64,000 nucleotides of DNA from Prorocentrum cordatum (lineage: Eukaryota > Sar > Dinophyceae > Prorocentrales > Prorocentraceae). Positions 30,395-39,889 of this stretch are shown here, piece by piece. The position numbers and the translations under genes were made by a program. The stretch is from contig CAUYUJ010006336.1 in assembly GCA_963575745.1 (NCBI GenBank), positions 141,001-205,000 of the forward strand, read 5' to 3'. The notes under the pieces were generated by a model that saw only the letters and a program-made list of their open reading frames with translations, did not search any database and was not told the origin of the DNA. Numbering within the stretch: the first letter of the stretch is position 1; each line of letters begins with the position of its first letter.

Positions 30395-30695
30395 GCTCTC
30401 GGGGGCCTCCTTCCTGGGGGTCTCTTGGGGGCAACTTGGGGCTTCCGGGGGGCTTCTGAGGGGCCTCTGGGGGTCTGAGAGCTTCTCAAGCCGAGGGCTC
30501 GAAATGTTCGTTCGGGTTCCCCGTCTGGGCTCCCTCTTACAACCGGGCTGGGAGCCTCTTCGATTGTCTTGGAGGCCTCTTGGACGGTCTTGGGGCCATC
30601 TTGGCTCGTTTTGGGGCTCTCTTGGACCCATCTTGGGCCCTCTTGGGGCAGTCTTGGGGGCCTCTTGGCCTGGCTTGGAGCGTCGGGGAGCTGAC
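30395..30695 (+). repeat. Degenerate GGGGCCTCTTGG minisatellite, block 2
   Basis: GGGGGCCTCCTTCCTGGGGG, GGGTCTCTTGGGGGCAACTT and similar units; the minus strand gives PQEAP/PRGPK-type peptides. Confidence 0.65.
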
Positions 30696-31007
30696 AAGGC
30701 AAGAATGCTTTGAAAGAGCTCGATGATTGTTGCATAGTAAAGAGAGAGGTGCGGAGCGCTTTACGCAGAATCCTTGAGAAATCATCATGTCTGGAGGAAA
30801 AATCTTCCTTGATACTATAATTTAACCGCAAAAGCGTGAATGTAGACTTTTTGCGTGCCCGCTCGAGGATGGCGCGTTCTGCGCGAACAAGTCTTGAGGA
30901 TGTCTGGAACGAAACTGTTGTTTTACAGAATTTGAGACCTTTCGGCGCCCCCGGATGCCCAGGGTGTCTGTGGGAGTGCGGCAGCGCGTGGACGCACGCG
31001 TGTTCCT

Positions 31008-31312
31008 ATTCGCCCCGGTGCGGGACAAGCGAGGAAACACGCGGCCTTTTTCGCGTGAGAAGACGCGGGCCCTTTTTTTTTCTCGCCCCAGGGCGGGGCA
31101 AGCGTGAAAAGACGTTGGTGTTTTTCGTCCCAGAGTGGAAGGAGCGTGACAACCTTTGGGCCCCTTGTGCCCCAGAGTGGAACAAGTGTGAAACATTGTG
31201 GATTGACTTCGCCCCCCGAGCGGAATGAGCGTGAACACGTGCGGGTTCCTCTCGCACCCGAGCGGAACAAGCGCGAAACCACGTAGTTTCCTAACGCCCC
31301 AGGGCGGACCCC
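31008..31312 (+). repeat. Tandem repeat of about 46 bp, six to seven diverged units
   Basis: Units of the form TCGCCCCAGAGCGGAACAAG then CGTGAAAACACGTGGGTTTT at about 31010, 31082, 31127, 31171, 31210, 31252 and 31296. Minus-strand frames read as repeats of about 15 residues (LFHSGAQGA-like). Confidence 0.7.
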
Positions 31313-31317
31313 ATCCT

Positions 31318-31605
31318 CCCGTGCCAAGGGGACGCGCCACGTTCCGTGGGGCGTCGCCCTGGGATGTTCCTTGGCGCGTCCCGTGGCGCGTCCCCATGGC
31401 ACATCACGCGGCGCGTCCCCATGGCACGTCCGTGGCGCGTCCGTTGGCATTGTCCGTGGCGCGTCCACCTGGCACGTTCCGTGGCGCATCCGGTGGCGCG
31501 ACCCCCTGGCGCATCGCGCGACGCGTCCCCTGGCAGGTCCCCTGGCTCGTTTTGTGGCGCGTCCCCTGGCACGTCACTGTGCAACGCGGCGCAGCGCAGA
31601 GCAGC
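31318..31605 (+). repeat. CCCCTGGCACGTCCCGTGGCGCGT minisatellite
   Basis: About 20 diverged 12-15 bp units such as CCGTGGCGCGTCCCC and CCTGGCACGTTCC. A similar unit array (TGGCGCACCTGGC) lies at 63360-63540. Confidence 0.75.
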
Positions 31606-31807
31606 ACAACACAGCCCCTGGCACGGTGTCATCACCATTGATCTATACATATACACATATAGATACACGCTCAACGCTGCCACTGTCCACTTGAGGTGCT
31701 AGGAAACGTTCCCTTGCCTCGCAGCTCTGAATCCGTTTCCGGGTTAGTGGGTCGATCATGATTGTCCAAGGGGGCAGAATTTGTGCCCTCTCTCTTCCGC
31801 CCTCGGT

Positions 31808-31985
31808 CCCACGACGTCCGACCCAGACATCCGACGTCTTGTTTGTTTTTTTTTGAGCACGGGGCTCCCCGAAGCCCCGACCCTTTCCCCGGGGCCGGCT
31901 TTTCATCCTGAGCCGTTCTCTGCTGGCCCCGTGTCCCGGCGAGGACCCCCCAAGAGGCCAGCGACGGCCAAAAACCCTGCCGCCG
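31808..31985 (-). repeat. Dispersed repeat family D, copy d (reverse)
   Basis: Read on the minus strand: AGAGAACGGCTCAGGATGAA, then AAGCCGGCC, GGGAAAGGGTCGGGGCTTCG, and AAGACGTCGGATGTCTGGGT at the end. It aligns with the copies at 5640, 36403 and 49145. A T9 run (31849-31857) interrupts it. Confidence 0.7.
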
Positions 31986-32159
31986 TGATTTTCACTGCAC
32001 CGCGCGAGCACGCCATGGGGAGGGCGCCGCGAGCGGGGAGCCCCCTCGGACCCCGTCTCGGTGCGCAGACCTCTCGAGGCCAGGCCGATGCCATCAGGGC
32101 CTGCTGGGCCCGGGGCGTGGCAGTGCACGCCCCTCGTGATCTCGTCGCGCCCAGCGTGG

Positions 32160-32262
32160 GTCGTGGCCGTCGCCGTCGCCGCCGTCATCGTCGTCGTCGT
32201 CGTCGCCGTCGTCGCCGTCTTCGTCATCGTTTGTCGGTCGTCGTCATCGTCACCACCGCCGC
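32160..32262 (+). repeat. (GTC)n/(CGC)n triplet array
   Basis: GTCGTCGTCGCCGTCGTCGC and similar; low complexity. Confidence 0.85.
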
Positions 32263-32431
32263 CGTCGCCCTTCTGCAGCGCCCCGATGTCAGGATGTCCC
32301 CCTCGCCCGTCCTCGTTGCGTCGTGGGCATCTCTGGAGCGCGCTCTGGCCAGGGTCGCGAGGCTGACCTGGCAGTGGGGACAAGGGCGCCCCAAGGACGC
32401 CGCAAGGGACAAACAAGCATCACTCGACGAC

Positions 32432-32618
32432 CAAAAAACGGCATACATGTGTTTTTTCTCGGAGTTCCGAGTGGATCTCCTGGATCGGCGCTGGGACCCC
32501 TGGCGGCGCCTCCGGCGCCGCCCCTGGCGCGCTCCGTGCGCGAGGGAGGGGGTGCCAATGCCGATACCAGAAATCCGCGCGGACCTCCGAGAAATCATGT
32601 TTGCGTTTTTTTGTAGAC
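32432..32618. mobile_element. Inverted-repeat element family F, copy 1
   Basis: Left arm CAAAAAACGGCATACATG then TCGGAGTTCCGAGTGGATCT; the right arm read in reverse gives CAAAAAAACGCAAACATG then TCGGAGGTCCGCGCGGATTT. The arms are about 60 bp, with a GC-rich centre (CTCCGGCGCCGCCCCTGGCG). A second copy is at 33790-33985. No ORF. Confidence 0.75.
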
Positions 32619-32984
32619 ACACGAGCATCACACCCAGCCTGGTCTTGTAACTTCGCTGTCCTACCTCTCCTCCGCTCTGTTTCCTCTTGGATAACTCTTC
32701 CCTGTCGCGCTCCCAGACGTATCGTCAGGGCGGGCCGGGCCTTTCGCTGGAGACTTCTTCGCAGCTTGTGATCCCGATGCGTGGAATTCGCAGCAGTGAC
32801 CCGGATGGAGAAGGGCCCGTTGTTCATAGAAGTTCTTGTTTCCGCTTCGCGCGCGTTCGTTGCAAAAGCGTGCTGAAGTTACAAGGCTTTCAACAAAAAA
32901 ATGAGTTCTCGCCGCAGCGCCGTGCACATTCGTCGTAGAATCGTGCAGCAGAGCGGTTCTTCAGAATCAGCTGGGCTCTCGTTC

Positions 32985-33360
32985 TAGCGCTCCGCGCATT
33001 CGTCTTCAGCGCTTGCGCCAGCTACTGGGATGGAGGACGGTTCATTCGCAAAATGGGGCTCTCGTTGTAGATTTCTTGTAACGTAAGATGGAGGGCGGTT
33101 CCTTTTCAAAATAGGGTTTTCGCGTGAGACGTATCCGAATCTGAGTTATGTTGATGAGGGGTGGCCAGTTTTCAAAACGGGGATCGCGCTGGACACTTCG
33201 CTGACTTGTATGACCATACCTTTCTCGCATTCTTGATTGCGCGGTAGACGGATGCAAGGGAATTCGTTTTCAAGCTTTGTTCTCGCCTGAATGGCAGGTC
33301 CGTCGGGTGCTAGACTTTCAGGGTGTGTGTGGGGTTCGTTTTGAAATGGACGTATTGTAG
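32985..33360 (+). repeat. Degenerate tandem repeat of about 60-100 bp
   Basis: Units containing GATGGAGGACGGTTC, GATGGAGGGCGGTTCC, GATGAGGGGTGGCCAG and GATGCAAGGGAATTCG, each followed by TTTTCAAAAT/GGGG and CTCG, occur at about 33030, 33089, 33150 and 33249. Strongly diverged, AT-richer than its surroundings, non-coding. Confidence 0.5.
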
Positions 33361-33439
33361 GCATTAGGGGATTTTGAGGAGAGGGCTTGAGACGAGAGGG
33401 TAAATCTTAGCATCGTTGATACATCTTCTGTTTACTCTG

Positions 33440-33620
33440 GTCATCCTCCTCCTGCTTTTGCTTCCCCTTCTCATGCTGCTCCCCCCCTCCTCCTCTTCCT
33501 GCTCCCCCCACCGTTTCCTTCCATCCTCGTACCTCTTCCTCCTCTCCCTTTTCTCCCCCCCCTCCCCCTTCTCCCCCTCCTCCTCTCCCCTCCTCCCCCC
33601 GTCCTTCGCCCCATCCCCTC
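33440..33620 (+). repeat. Pyrimidine-rich CTC/CCCC tract
   Basis: CCTCCTCCTGC and CCCCCCTCCCCC runs; Pro/Ser/Leu in + frames and Glu/Gly in - frames, no gene. Confidence 0.8.
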
Positions 33621-33789
33621 CGTCCCGCATCTGTGCCACCCCTCCCCCGGCGGCCGATTGCCCTGCGCAGCAGGGTCTTTCGGCGCCGCCGCGCTAACCG
33701 CGCGCAGGCGGCGCGGACGGCACGCGCACTGGCGGAGAGGGGGAAAAGCGCGGAGCGGCGTCGGCTCCAAATCGCCTCTCCTGTCTCGA

Positions 33790-33985
33790 CGCAGGACACT
33801 CCATAAACAGAAACGGTTGGAGTTCCGCGCAGATTTCTCGGATCGGCGTTGCCCCCCCTTCGCGACGCCTTCCGACCCGCCTTTGGTTGCGCTCCGCGCG
33901 CCAGGGAGGGTGGTCCATCGCTAATCCCAGACATCCGCGCGGAGCTCCGTAAGATTGTGTTTATGCGCGTCGTCTGCTTCTGTCG
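33790..33985. mobile_element. Inverted-repeat element family F, copy 2
   Basis: Left arm CATAAACAGAAACGG then TTGGAGTTCCGCGCAGATTT; the right arm in reverse gives CATAAACACAATCTT then ACGGAGCTCCGCGCGGATGT. The right end CCCAGACATCCGCGCGGA resembles the end of family D (CCCAGACATCCGACGTC, read from the minus strand), suggesting a common origin. Confidence 0.75.
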
Positions 33986-33989
33986 AAGA

Positions 33990-34080
33990 GGAGGAGGAGG
34001 AGGAGGAGGAGAAGGAGAATGAGGAGGAGAGGAGGACGAGAAAGAGCAGGAGGAGAAGGAGGAGGAGGGAGCCAGCGCTT
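33990..34080 (+). repeat. (GAG)n purine tract
   Basis: GAGGAGGAGGAGGAGGAG with AAG/AAT variants. Confidence 0.85.
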
Positions 34081-34489
34081 CGAATTCCCCTTTTCCCAGG
34101 TGTAGCCATTGACAGCTGTAGTATTCTTGTCCACTCAGACGGGTGGCACGCGTGCTCAGAGTTGCTCTGCCATCGGCTGAATGGCACAAGGTTGGCGCTC
34201 CATCGATGAAGCGTAGGATTTGTCGAGTCCGTCGCCGTGTCGGGATCATTATGCCATGCTTCGTTATCCCAGCATCTGTGTTTCGAGCCGAAGCCCGAGC
34301 ACTTGAGGGGTGCACGCTTCCTGCGCGGAGGCCTCCGACGGGCTCACGCATAGGCGCAGGTCGTCTCGGAAGTGCGCTGGTCGCCCCTGAGCCACCGCGA
34401 GAGAGTTGTGCAAACATTGGTGAGGGACAGCCGGCCCTCGAGGGGCCCCAAGCTCCGCGAACGACACGGAACAAGAGGAGGCTTCGGAG

Positions 34490-35160
34490 CAGGAGGGGGA
34501 GGGGGAGGGAGGAGGGAGGAAGAGGAGGAGGCATATAAGCATGAATACGAGGAGGGATAAGTATACGGAAGGATAGCAGAAAGAAGAGTTGGATGATGCA
34601 GGAGGATGAGGAGGAACGGCCGTAGTGTGCCAGGAGGGGGAACATGAGGAGGAAGGCGGCGGACGCGGCAGGTGGTTCTGGAGGAGGCAATATGAATAAA
34701 CGGCGGATAACGCGGAGGGGGGATCAATCAAAACGAGGGGAAGGAGAAGGAGGAGAGCGGGAGGAGGATGAGCAGCAGAAAGACGAGCATGAGGAGCAGG
34801 ATGAGGAGGCGGAGAGACGTGAGGATAATGAGGATGAGGAGGAAGAATGTGTGCAGGGAAAGATGAGGATGGAGGAGGAGATTTGATGATGAGGAGGAGG
34901 ATGATGATGATGAGGAGGAGGAGGAGGATATGGAGGAGGAGGAACAGCACCAGGAGGACGAACGGGAGGATGCGGAGCAGGACCCGGATCGGGAGGTGTT
35001 TGAGGGGGAGGAAGCCTGGATCGGGACGGGAGGTTGGGGGGGGGGAGGAAGAGCAGGAGGAGACGGAGGAGGATCATCAGCAGGAGGTGAGAGGGCGGCG
35101 GAATTGGCGGGGATGAGTAGGCGGAGCATGAGGAGCAGAATGAGCAGTTGCAGCAGAGGT
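34490..35160 (+). repeat. Purine-rich GAG/GAT array
   Basis: Over 600 bp of GGAGGA, GATGAGGAG and GAAGAAG units with unique islands. The acidic + frames and Leu/Pro-rich - frames are composition artefacts. Confidence 0.8.
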
Positions 35161-35229
35161 AATTTGCGCAGTAGTAAGAGCAGGCGTAGGAAGAATGAAT
35201 AGGTGGAGTAGGACGGGAGAGTGGCCCGG

Positions 35230-35480
35230 AGGAGCGCCTGCAATACAGGCATTCTGATGAGGAGCAGTAGCAGGAAAGGCAGCTGCATCAGAAACGGCAG
35301 GAAGAAGATGAGAAGAGCAGCAGGGGCTGCAGCAGACGCAGCTAGAGCAGCCGCAGGAGCGACTGCAGGCGAATCAGTAGGACCCAGTAGTATGAAGAGG
35401 AGCAGCAGCAGGAGCAGCTGCAGCAGAAACCGTGGGAGGAACAGCAGCAGAAACGTCAGGAGGAGAACCAGGATGCCTCC
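35230..35480 (+). repeat. AGCAG-rich low-complexity stretch
   Basis: AGCAGCAGCAGGAGCAGCTG, GCAGCAGAAACG and similar; not taken as coding. Confidence 0.65.
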
Positions 35481-35489
35481 AGAGCTTTC

Positions 35490-36395
35490 CATCTGCAGGG
35501 TCCCTGGGAAATTGGATTCTCGATCCAGAGTCGGATCCCCATGGTGCGAGAGCGCACAGAAACCTCGATGCTCGAGGCTGAAGGATCGGGGATCGAGGAG
35601 GACCCAGCGTAAAAGCATCAGGACTCAATTCCTTGCAGGTTAATTTCAGCATCGGCGCTGGTATGTCCGTGGCCTGCAGCTGCTGGCCTCATCCGGCATA
35701 GTCCCGTGCACACTGGCTTGATCCCGCTCAGATCGGTTTGATCCCCGTTTTAGCCTGGCCCACGTATAATCCGCCTCGATGGCGTCTTAATGCGGCTTGG
35801 TAGCCCTGAACCGTTCTTGAAAGGATTGCTTAGGATCGTGGGCGAAAAACATTTCCGTATCCGCGTCCTCGCAGACCGGGCCCTTGGGCCGCGACCTCGC
35901 GGACACGGGGCGTTTTTGATTCGCGGGTGCCCCGCGCGGAACGCATCCGCGCGACCGCGGATCCGCGGGATCGCGCCCCAGAACCCAGACCGCGAGGGCG
36001 CGGGTACGGCTATATTCGCCGCTCGTGGCAGGAGAAGTTTTCCAGGCGCCGCAGACCCTGAGAGCCGACGCTGCGACAAAAAATGCAGCACCGCGAAGGA
36101 TCACCACTGGAGCCTCGGACCCCCTCGTTCTGTGCCACTCCTGTCAGGGGAGGAGGGCGGCGGCGGCGGCCGGGCCAGCGCCGGGCCCCCAGTGGCGAGA
36201 CGAGGAGGGCATCGTGGGCACGGTGGCCCCCCCTGCCGCACTGCCCGCACCCGCGCCGCAGGGGGGGGAAGGGGGGGGCGGGGGCTCGCCTCCCTCGTTC
36301 GCCCCCGCCTGCTCTCTCTCTCTCTCCGTTCGTCAGCTGTTCCCCCCCTGCCCTCGCCTGCCCTCCGCCCTCTCGGGCAAGGGAGGTTCTCCTCA
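35490..36395. other. GC-rich DNA without a supported gene
   Basis: Long overlapping frames exist on both strands, but none is convincingly protein-like. CGCGGATCCGCG-type palindromic text lies at 35948-35970. Confidence 0.35.
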
Positions 36396-36402
36396 ACGAT
36401 GT

Positions 36403-36537
36403 TCGGCCTCTGGGGGCCATTTTGCCGGACCTCGGGGCCGTCAACAAACGACTCGGGACGCAAAGCCGGCCTCGGGGGACGGGTCGAGACCTCCGGGGGT
36501 CTGCGTCGTGAAAGAATGGTGACGTCGGGGGTCTGGG
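36403..36537 (+). repeat. Dispersed repeat family D, copy b
   Basis: CGGCCTCTGGGGGCCATTTT, AACGACTCGGGACGCAAAGC, GGGTCGAGACCTCCGGGGGT and GTGACGTCGGGGGTCTGGGT in the same order as copy a at 5640. Confidence 0.75.
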
Positions 36538-36539
36538 TG

Positions 36540-36780
36540 CCCCTTCCCCCCCCTCTCCTCCTCTCCACTCCGCCCCCACCCCCACCCCCCACCCCCCTCC
36601 TCCTTCTCTCCCTCCTCCTCCCCCGCCTCCCCCCCCCCCCCTCCTCTCCCCCCTCCTCTCCCCCCCTCCCCCCCCTCCTCCCCCCCTCCTCCCTCCAAAC
36701 CCCACCCCCGCCTCCTCTCCTCCTCTCCTCCTCTCCACTCCCTCCCCACCCCCCCCCCTCTCCCCCTCTCCTCCTCTACA
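36540..36780 (+). repeat. Long C/CT-rich pyrimidine tract
   Basis: CCCCCCTCCTC and CCACCCCCACC runs for about 240 bp, nearly free of purines. Confidence 0.9.
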
Positions 36781-36910
36781 ATTACTCAATATGGATACTA
36801 CTCTCCCTCTTCCCTGATGACGTGCTGGGAGTGTTCGCCCCCCCCCCCCCCGCGTCCTGTTTTTTACACAGGTTTCCCGGGAGTTGGGTTTTCGCTTGCA
36901 TTTGTTGTTC

Positions 36911-37112
36911 AAAATGCTGCTCTCGCTGAGGCGCCGGCCTCATTTTCGGGCCCCGCTCGTTCCGAATCGTGCTCCCGCTGCAGCGCTGGCCTCATTTCCG
37001 CGCTTCCGCTCGTTTCTACTCGTGCTCCCGCTGCAGCGCTGGCGTCATTTCCGCGCTTCCGCTCGTTTCGACTCGTGCTCCCGCTGCAGCGCTGGCGTCA
37101 TTTCCCGTGCCA
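36911..37112 (+). repeat. 53-bp tandem repeat, four units
   Basis: The core GTGCTCCCGCTGCAGCGCTG at 36969, 37022 and 37075, with a diverged first unit at about 36914. Each unit ends in TTCCGCTCGTTTCGACTC-like text. 53 is not a multiple of three, so frames rotate. Confidence 0.9.
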
Positions 37113-37392
37113 TGCCACGGCGTGCAATGCAATGCTCGGTTGATGCTACGCTTTGCGGTGCTCTTCTACGCCATGGCATGCCGTGCTCTACAGTGCATCG
37201 CGTACCCTTTCGGGATCATTGCCCTGCTCGACGTCCGACTGTGCGAGTGGAGAGGGGATCTGCGCCATGGTAAGGGATAGGAGGGAGGGGCAGGATGTCA
37301 GATATGACGCGAGCGCACCTAGCTTGTTCCTCCTCCCCCTCCCCCTCCCCCTCCCCCTCCTCCCTCCTCCATCCTCCCTCCTCCCTCCTCCC

Positions 37393-37455
37393 TCCTCTCT
37401 CCTCCTCCTCCTCCTCCTCCTCCTCCTCCTCCTCCCCCTTCCCCTCCTCCCAGGT
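37393..37455 (+). repeat. (CTC)n tract flanking LINE element 2 on the left
   Basis: CTCCTCCTC to 37435, then CCCCCTTCCCCTCCTCCCAG. The polypyrimidine-CAG could act as a splice or trans-splice acceptor for the element transcript. Confidence 0.85.
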
Positions 37456-37732
37456 GGCTCCGCAGCGAGGCCCCGCGCGTGCCGTTTGCCCCGCGGCGGG
37501 CGCACGCGGGCGGGCCCGCGCCATCGGGGCCCCCAGCGCCAGGCGGCGCGTCCAGCGAGGAGGAGGCGGCGGCGGCGGCGCCGCCAGGACGGCGACGCGC
37601 GAGCGCTCGCCCGCCTGGCACAGGCGCGAGCGCCGCGAGCGTGCCCAGGCGCGCCGCGACCTCAGGGCGAGGCTGCAGATCCAGCTGCTGAGCCAGCACC
37701 ACGGCAGCACGCCCCCGTCGTCGGGCAGCAGA

Positions 37733-38749
37733 ATGGGACGCTCAGCCGACTACACCGTCTGCAAGTCCTGCGGACAGTGGTGGTGGAACTCGAAGTTGGA
37801 TGGCATGAACTACCGCTGCGGGACCTGCGACAAGATGCTGCCCAAGCCGAAGAGCCCCAAGGGCCACGCGGCGGAGGCGGCGACCAGAGGAGGCGGCGGC
37901 AGCAGCGGCAGCGCTGGAGGCGGCAAGGCCAGCGGCAAGGGCAAAGGGCCCGAGCAGCTGGCGCAGGCGCTGCAGCTCATCACCGCCTCCCTCGGCCAGC
38001 TGCAGATCGAGGGCAGCGAGACGATCACCAAGCAGATCCAGGTGGCTACATCGGCACTGCAGTCGGCCAAGACGACGGCCCCGCAGAAGCCGAGAGCCGA
38101 GAGGATGGCAGCCGCAGCGCGAGCACTGCAGTCAGCGCAGCGGCAGTACTCGCAGGCGTTCGCGGCGAAGCAGAAAGCAGAGGAGGAGGCGCGCAAGGCG
38201 CGCGAGCTGCTGGAGGAGAAGGCCAGCGCAGTCCTGCAGGCCGAAGCGGAGTGCGATGCGATCCACCAGGAGGGAAAGCAGGCTCCCACGGCGGGCATCA
38301 TCGAGCAGCTGGTGTCGGGACAGCTCGACGAGCTGACGGGAGGACAGCTGGCAGAGGACATCAGCAAGGAGTTCGCGCTGGACGACGACGACTTAGATGA
38401 AGAAGCCAGGAAGCAAGTCGAGGAGGCCAAGGCACAGGTCGTCAAGCAGATGCAGGACAATGCCAAGCAGTTCCAGGGCCACCTGCGCGAGCACCTGGCG
38501 AACGCCAAAGCAGCCGCGATCGAGAAGCGGCAGGTGATCAAGCAGGAGGCCAAGAAGAGGAAGCTCGCCACAGGTGAACCTGCAGCGCCAGGCCCGAGGC
38601 CCCCAGAGGCAGCGCCCCCAGCGGCTGCGGCGGCGGCACCAGATGCCACAGGCCCCGCCCAGGGCGCCGCCGAGGAGGCTTTCCTGGCCAGCAGGCGTGC
38701 GGCGGCGGCGCAGAGTGCGACGGGGGCCACCAGCCCCACGACGCACTAG
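37733..38749 (+). CDS. LINE element 2 ORF1: zinc ribbon and coiled-coil protein
   Basis: ATG 37733 starts 338 residues; the frame is open upstream through a basic low-complexity region and the CTC tract, which I take as leader. Residues 10-32 form a four-Cys zinc ribbon (CKSCGQWWWNSKLDGMNYRC then GTC). A Gly/Lys linker follows, then a long Ala/Gln/Lys coiled coil (about 75-280: RMAAAARALQSAQRQYSQAF, AKQKAEEEARKARELLEEKA). The C-terminus is Pro/Ala-rich. It presumably coats the element RNA. It ends in TAG 38747-38749, after which the same frame runs straight into the endonuclease. Confidence 0.75.
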   Translation: MGRSADYTVCKSCGQWWWNSKLDGMNYRCGTCDKMLPKPKSPKGHAAEAATRGGGGSSGSAGGGKASGKGKGPEQLAQALQLITASLGQLQIEGSETITKQIQVATSALQSAKTTAPQKPRAERMAAAARALQSAQRQYSQAFAAKQKAEEEARKARELLEEKASAVLQAEAECDAIHQEGKQAPTAGIIEQLVSGQLDELTGGQLAEDISKEFALDDDDLDEEARKQVEEAKAQVVKQMQDNAKQFQGHLREHLANAKAAAIEKRQVIKQEAKKRKLATGEPAAPGPRPPEAAPPAAAAAAPDATGPAQGAAEEAFLASRRAAAAQSATGATSPTTH

Positions 38750-39889
38750 GGGCGCGCGCGAGGGCGACGGCGGCATCACGTTGGCGACGCCGCCGCCCAC
38801 GAGCGCACCCTCTTCTGCGCCAACATCTCGACCTGGGGACCCACAGCACGGCTGTGGCTGCTGCAGCAGGGCATCGGAGGCAACGGCTTCGACATGCTGG
38901 CGCTGCAAGAGATGCACGTACTGCACTCACAGTTAGATGACGCGGAGCAGGACCTTTGCAAAATGGGGTTCAAGGCTACTTGCACCGCGGCGAGAGCTAG
39001 TACGCGCTCGGAGAAAGGCAGCTGTGGGGGCACGGCGGTCATCTCCAAGGGGCACTTGCGCGTCACGAGCTTCAGACACTTGGCCAGAGCTCGGCAGGTC
39101 TCGAATGCCACAGCTGACATTCGACGAGGCGCCGACCGAGCAGAAGGCTTCGACATGTGCGACTGGACACCAGTCACCTGGCACCTGAAGGGCACTACGC
39201 TCACCGTCGTCAGCCTCTACCTGGACTGCAACAGGTCGCTGACCGACGGCATCAACAGCCGCAAGCTCACCGCGCTGGCCGCGTTCCTCAAGACGCTGCA
39301 AGGGGCGTGGGTGGTGTGCGGCGACTTCAACACAGACCCGAAGACGTTCTGGGCGACGGGCTGGCCAAAGGCGATGGGCGCGAGCGCCATCATCTCATTG
39401 CCTGAGGACCAGCACACCTGCTTCCTCGCGGAGCAGGAGCCCTCCCACATCGACTTCGCGATGACGAACGACGCAGGCAGCAAGCTGATCGCAGGAGTCG
39501 AAGGCGTCTACGACGTACCATGGAAGCCACACATCGGACTGAAGTTCACAATCCGTGGACAGGGACTTGCGACGCAGTGTAGGACGCTCAACCTGCCGAA
39601 GGCGTTCCCGCACCCACCGCGGAAGGGCAAGGCGCCCAACCCGCAGAGCAAGAGAACTAAGAGACGCCCGCAGGCCAAGGCCAAAGAGGAGGCCGAGGCC
39701 ACCGCTGCTGGATCCCAGACCATGGCGATCGGCGGCAAGCACGTGGAGGAGCTGGACGACGAGCGCTGGGAGGCACTCTCCCCAGTCGCAGGCTGGGCCA
39801 GCTTCCCGACCACCGTGCGCGACGAGGTCGGCCAGGGCGCGGCGCCCAGGCCCCCGTCTCCACCTCGCCCCCCTGCTCCGTCGGCCTAG
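38750..39889 (+). CDS. LINE element 2 endonuclease module (EEP family), in frame with ORF1
   Basis: Immediately after the ORF1 TAG, frame 2 is open for 379 codons. The EEP fold begins at about 38797 (RTLFCANISTWGPTARLWLL), upstream of the first in-frame ATG (38894), so initiation there would remove the first strand. Other EEP signatures: LALQEMH (catalytic Glu), VVCGDFNTD (Asp/Asn), PSHIDFAMTND, and PHIGLKFTI near the end (where most relatives have DH). A basic Lys/Arg tail follows, then TAG 39887-39889. The RT frame overlaps the last 229 bases in the -1 phase, with the heptamer CCCCCCT at 39868-39874 as a candidate slip site. Confidence 0.75.
   Translation, partial: GRARGRRRHHVGDAAAHERTLFCANISTWGPTARLWLLQQGIGGNGFDMLALQEMHVLHSQLDDAEQDLCKMGFKATCTAARASTRSEKGSCGGTAVISKGHLRVTSFRHLARARQVSNATADIRRGADRAEGFDMCDWTPVTWHLKGTTLTVVSLYLDCNRSLTDGINSRKLTALAAFLKTLQGAWVVCGDFNTDPKTFWATGWPKAMGASAIISLPEDQHTCFLAEQEPSHIDFAMTNDAGSKLIAGVEGVYDVPWKPHIGLKFTIRGQGLATQCRTLNLPKAFPHPPRKGKAPNPQSKRTKRRPQAKAKEEAEATAAGSQTMAIGGKHVEELDDERWEALSPVAGWASFPTTVRDEVGQGAAPRPPSPPRPPAPSA

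Noticed and set aside
36010-36929. Arg/Gly-rich 300-380 codon ORFs on both strands
   Set aside because: Composition-driven frames across C-rich tracts and repeat family D copy b.
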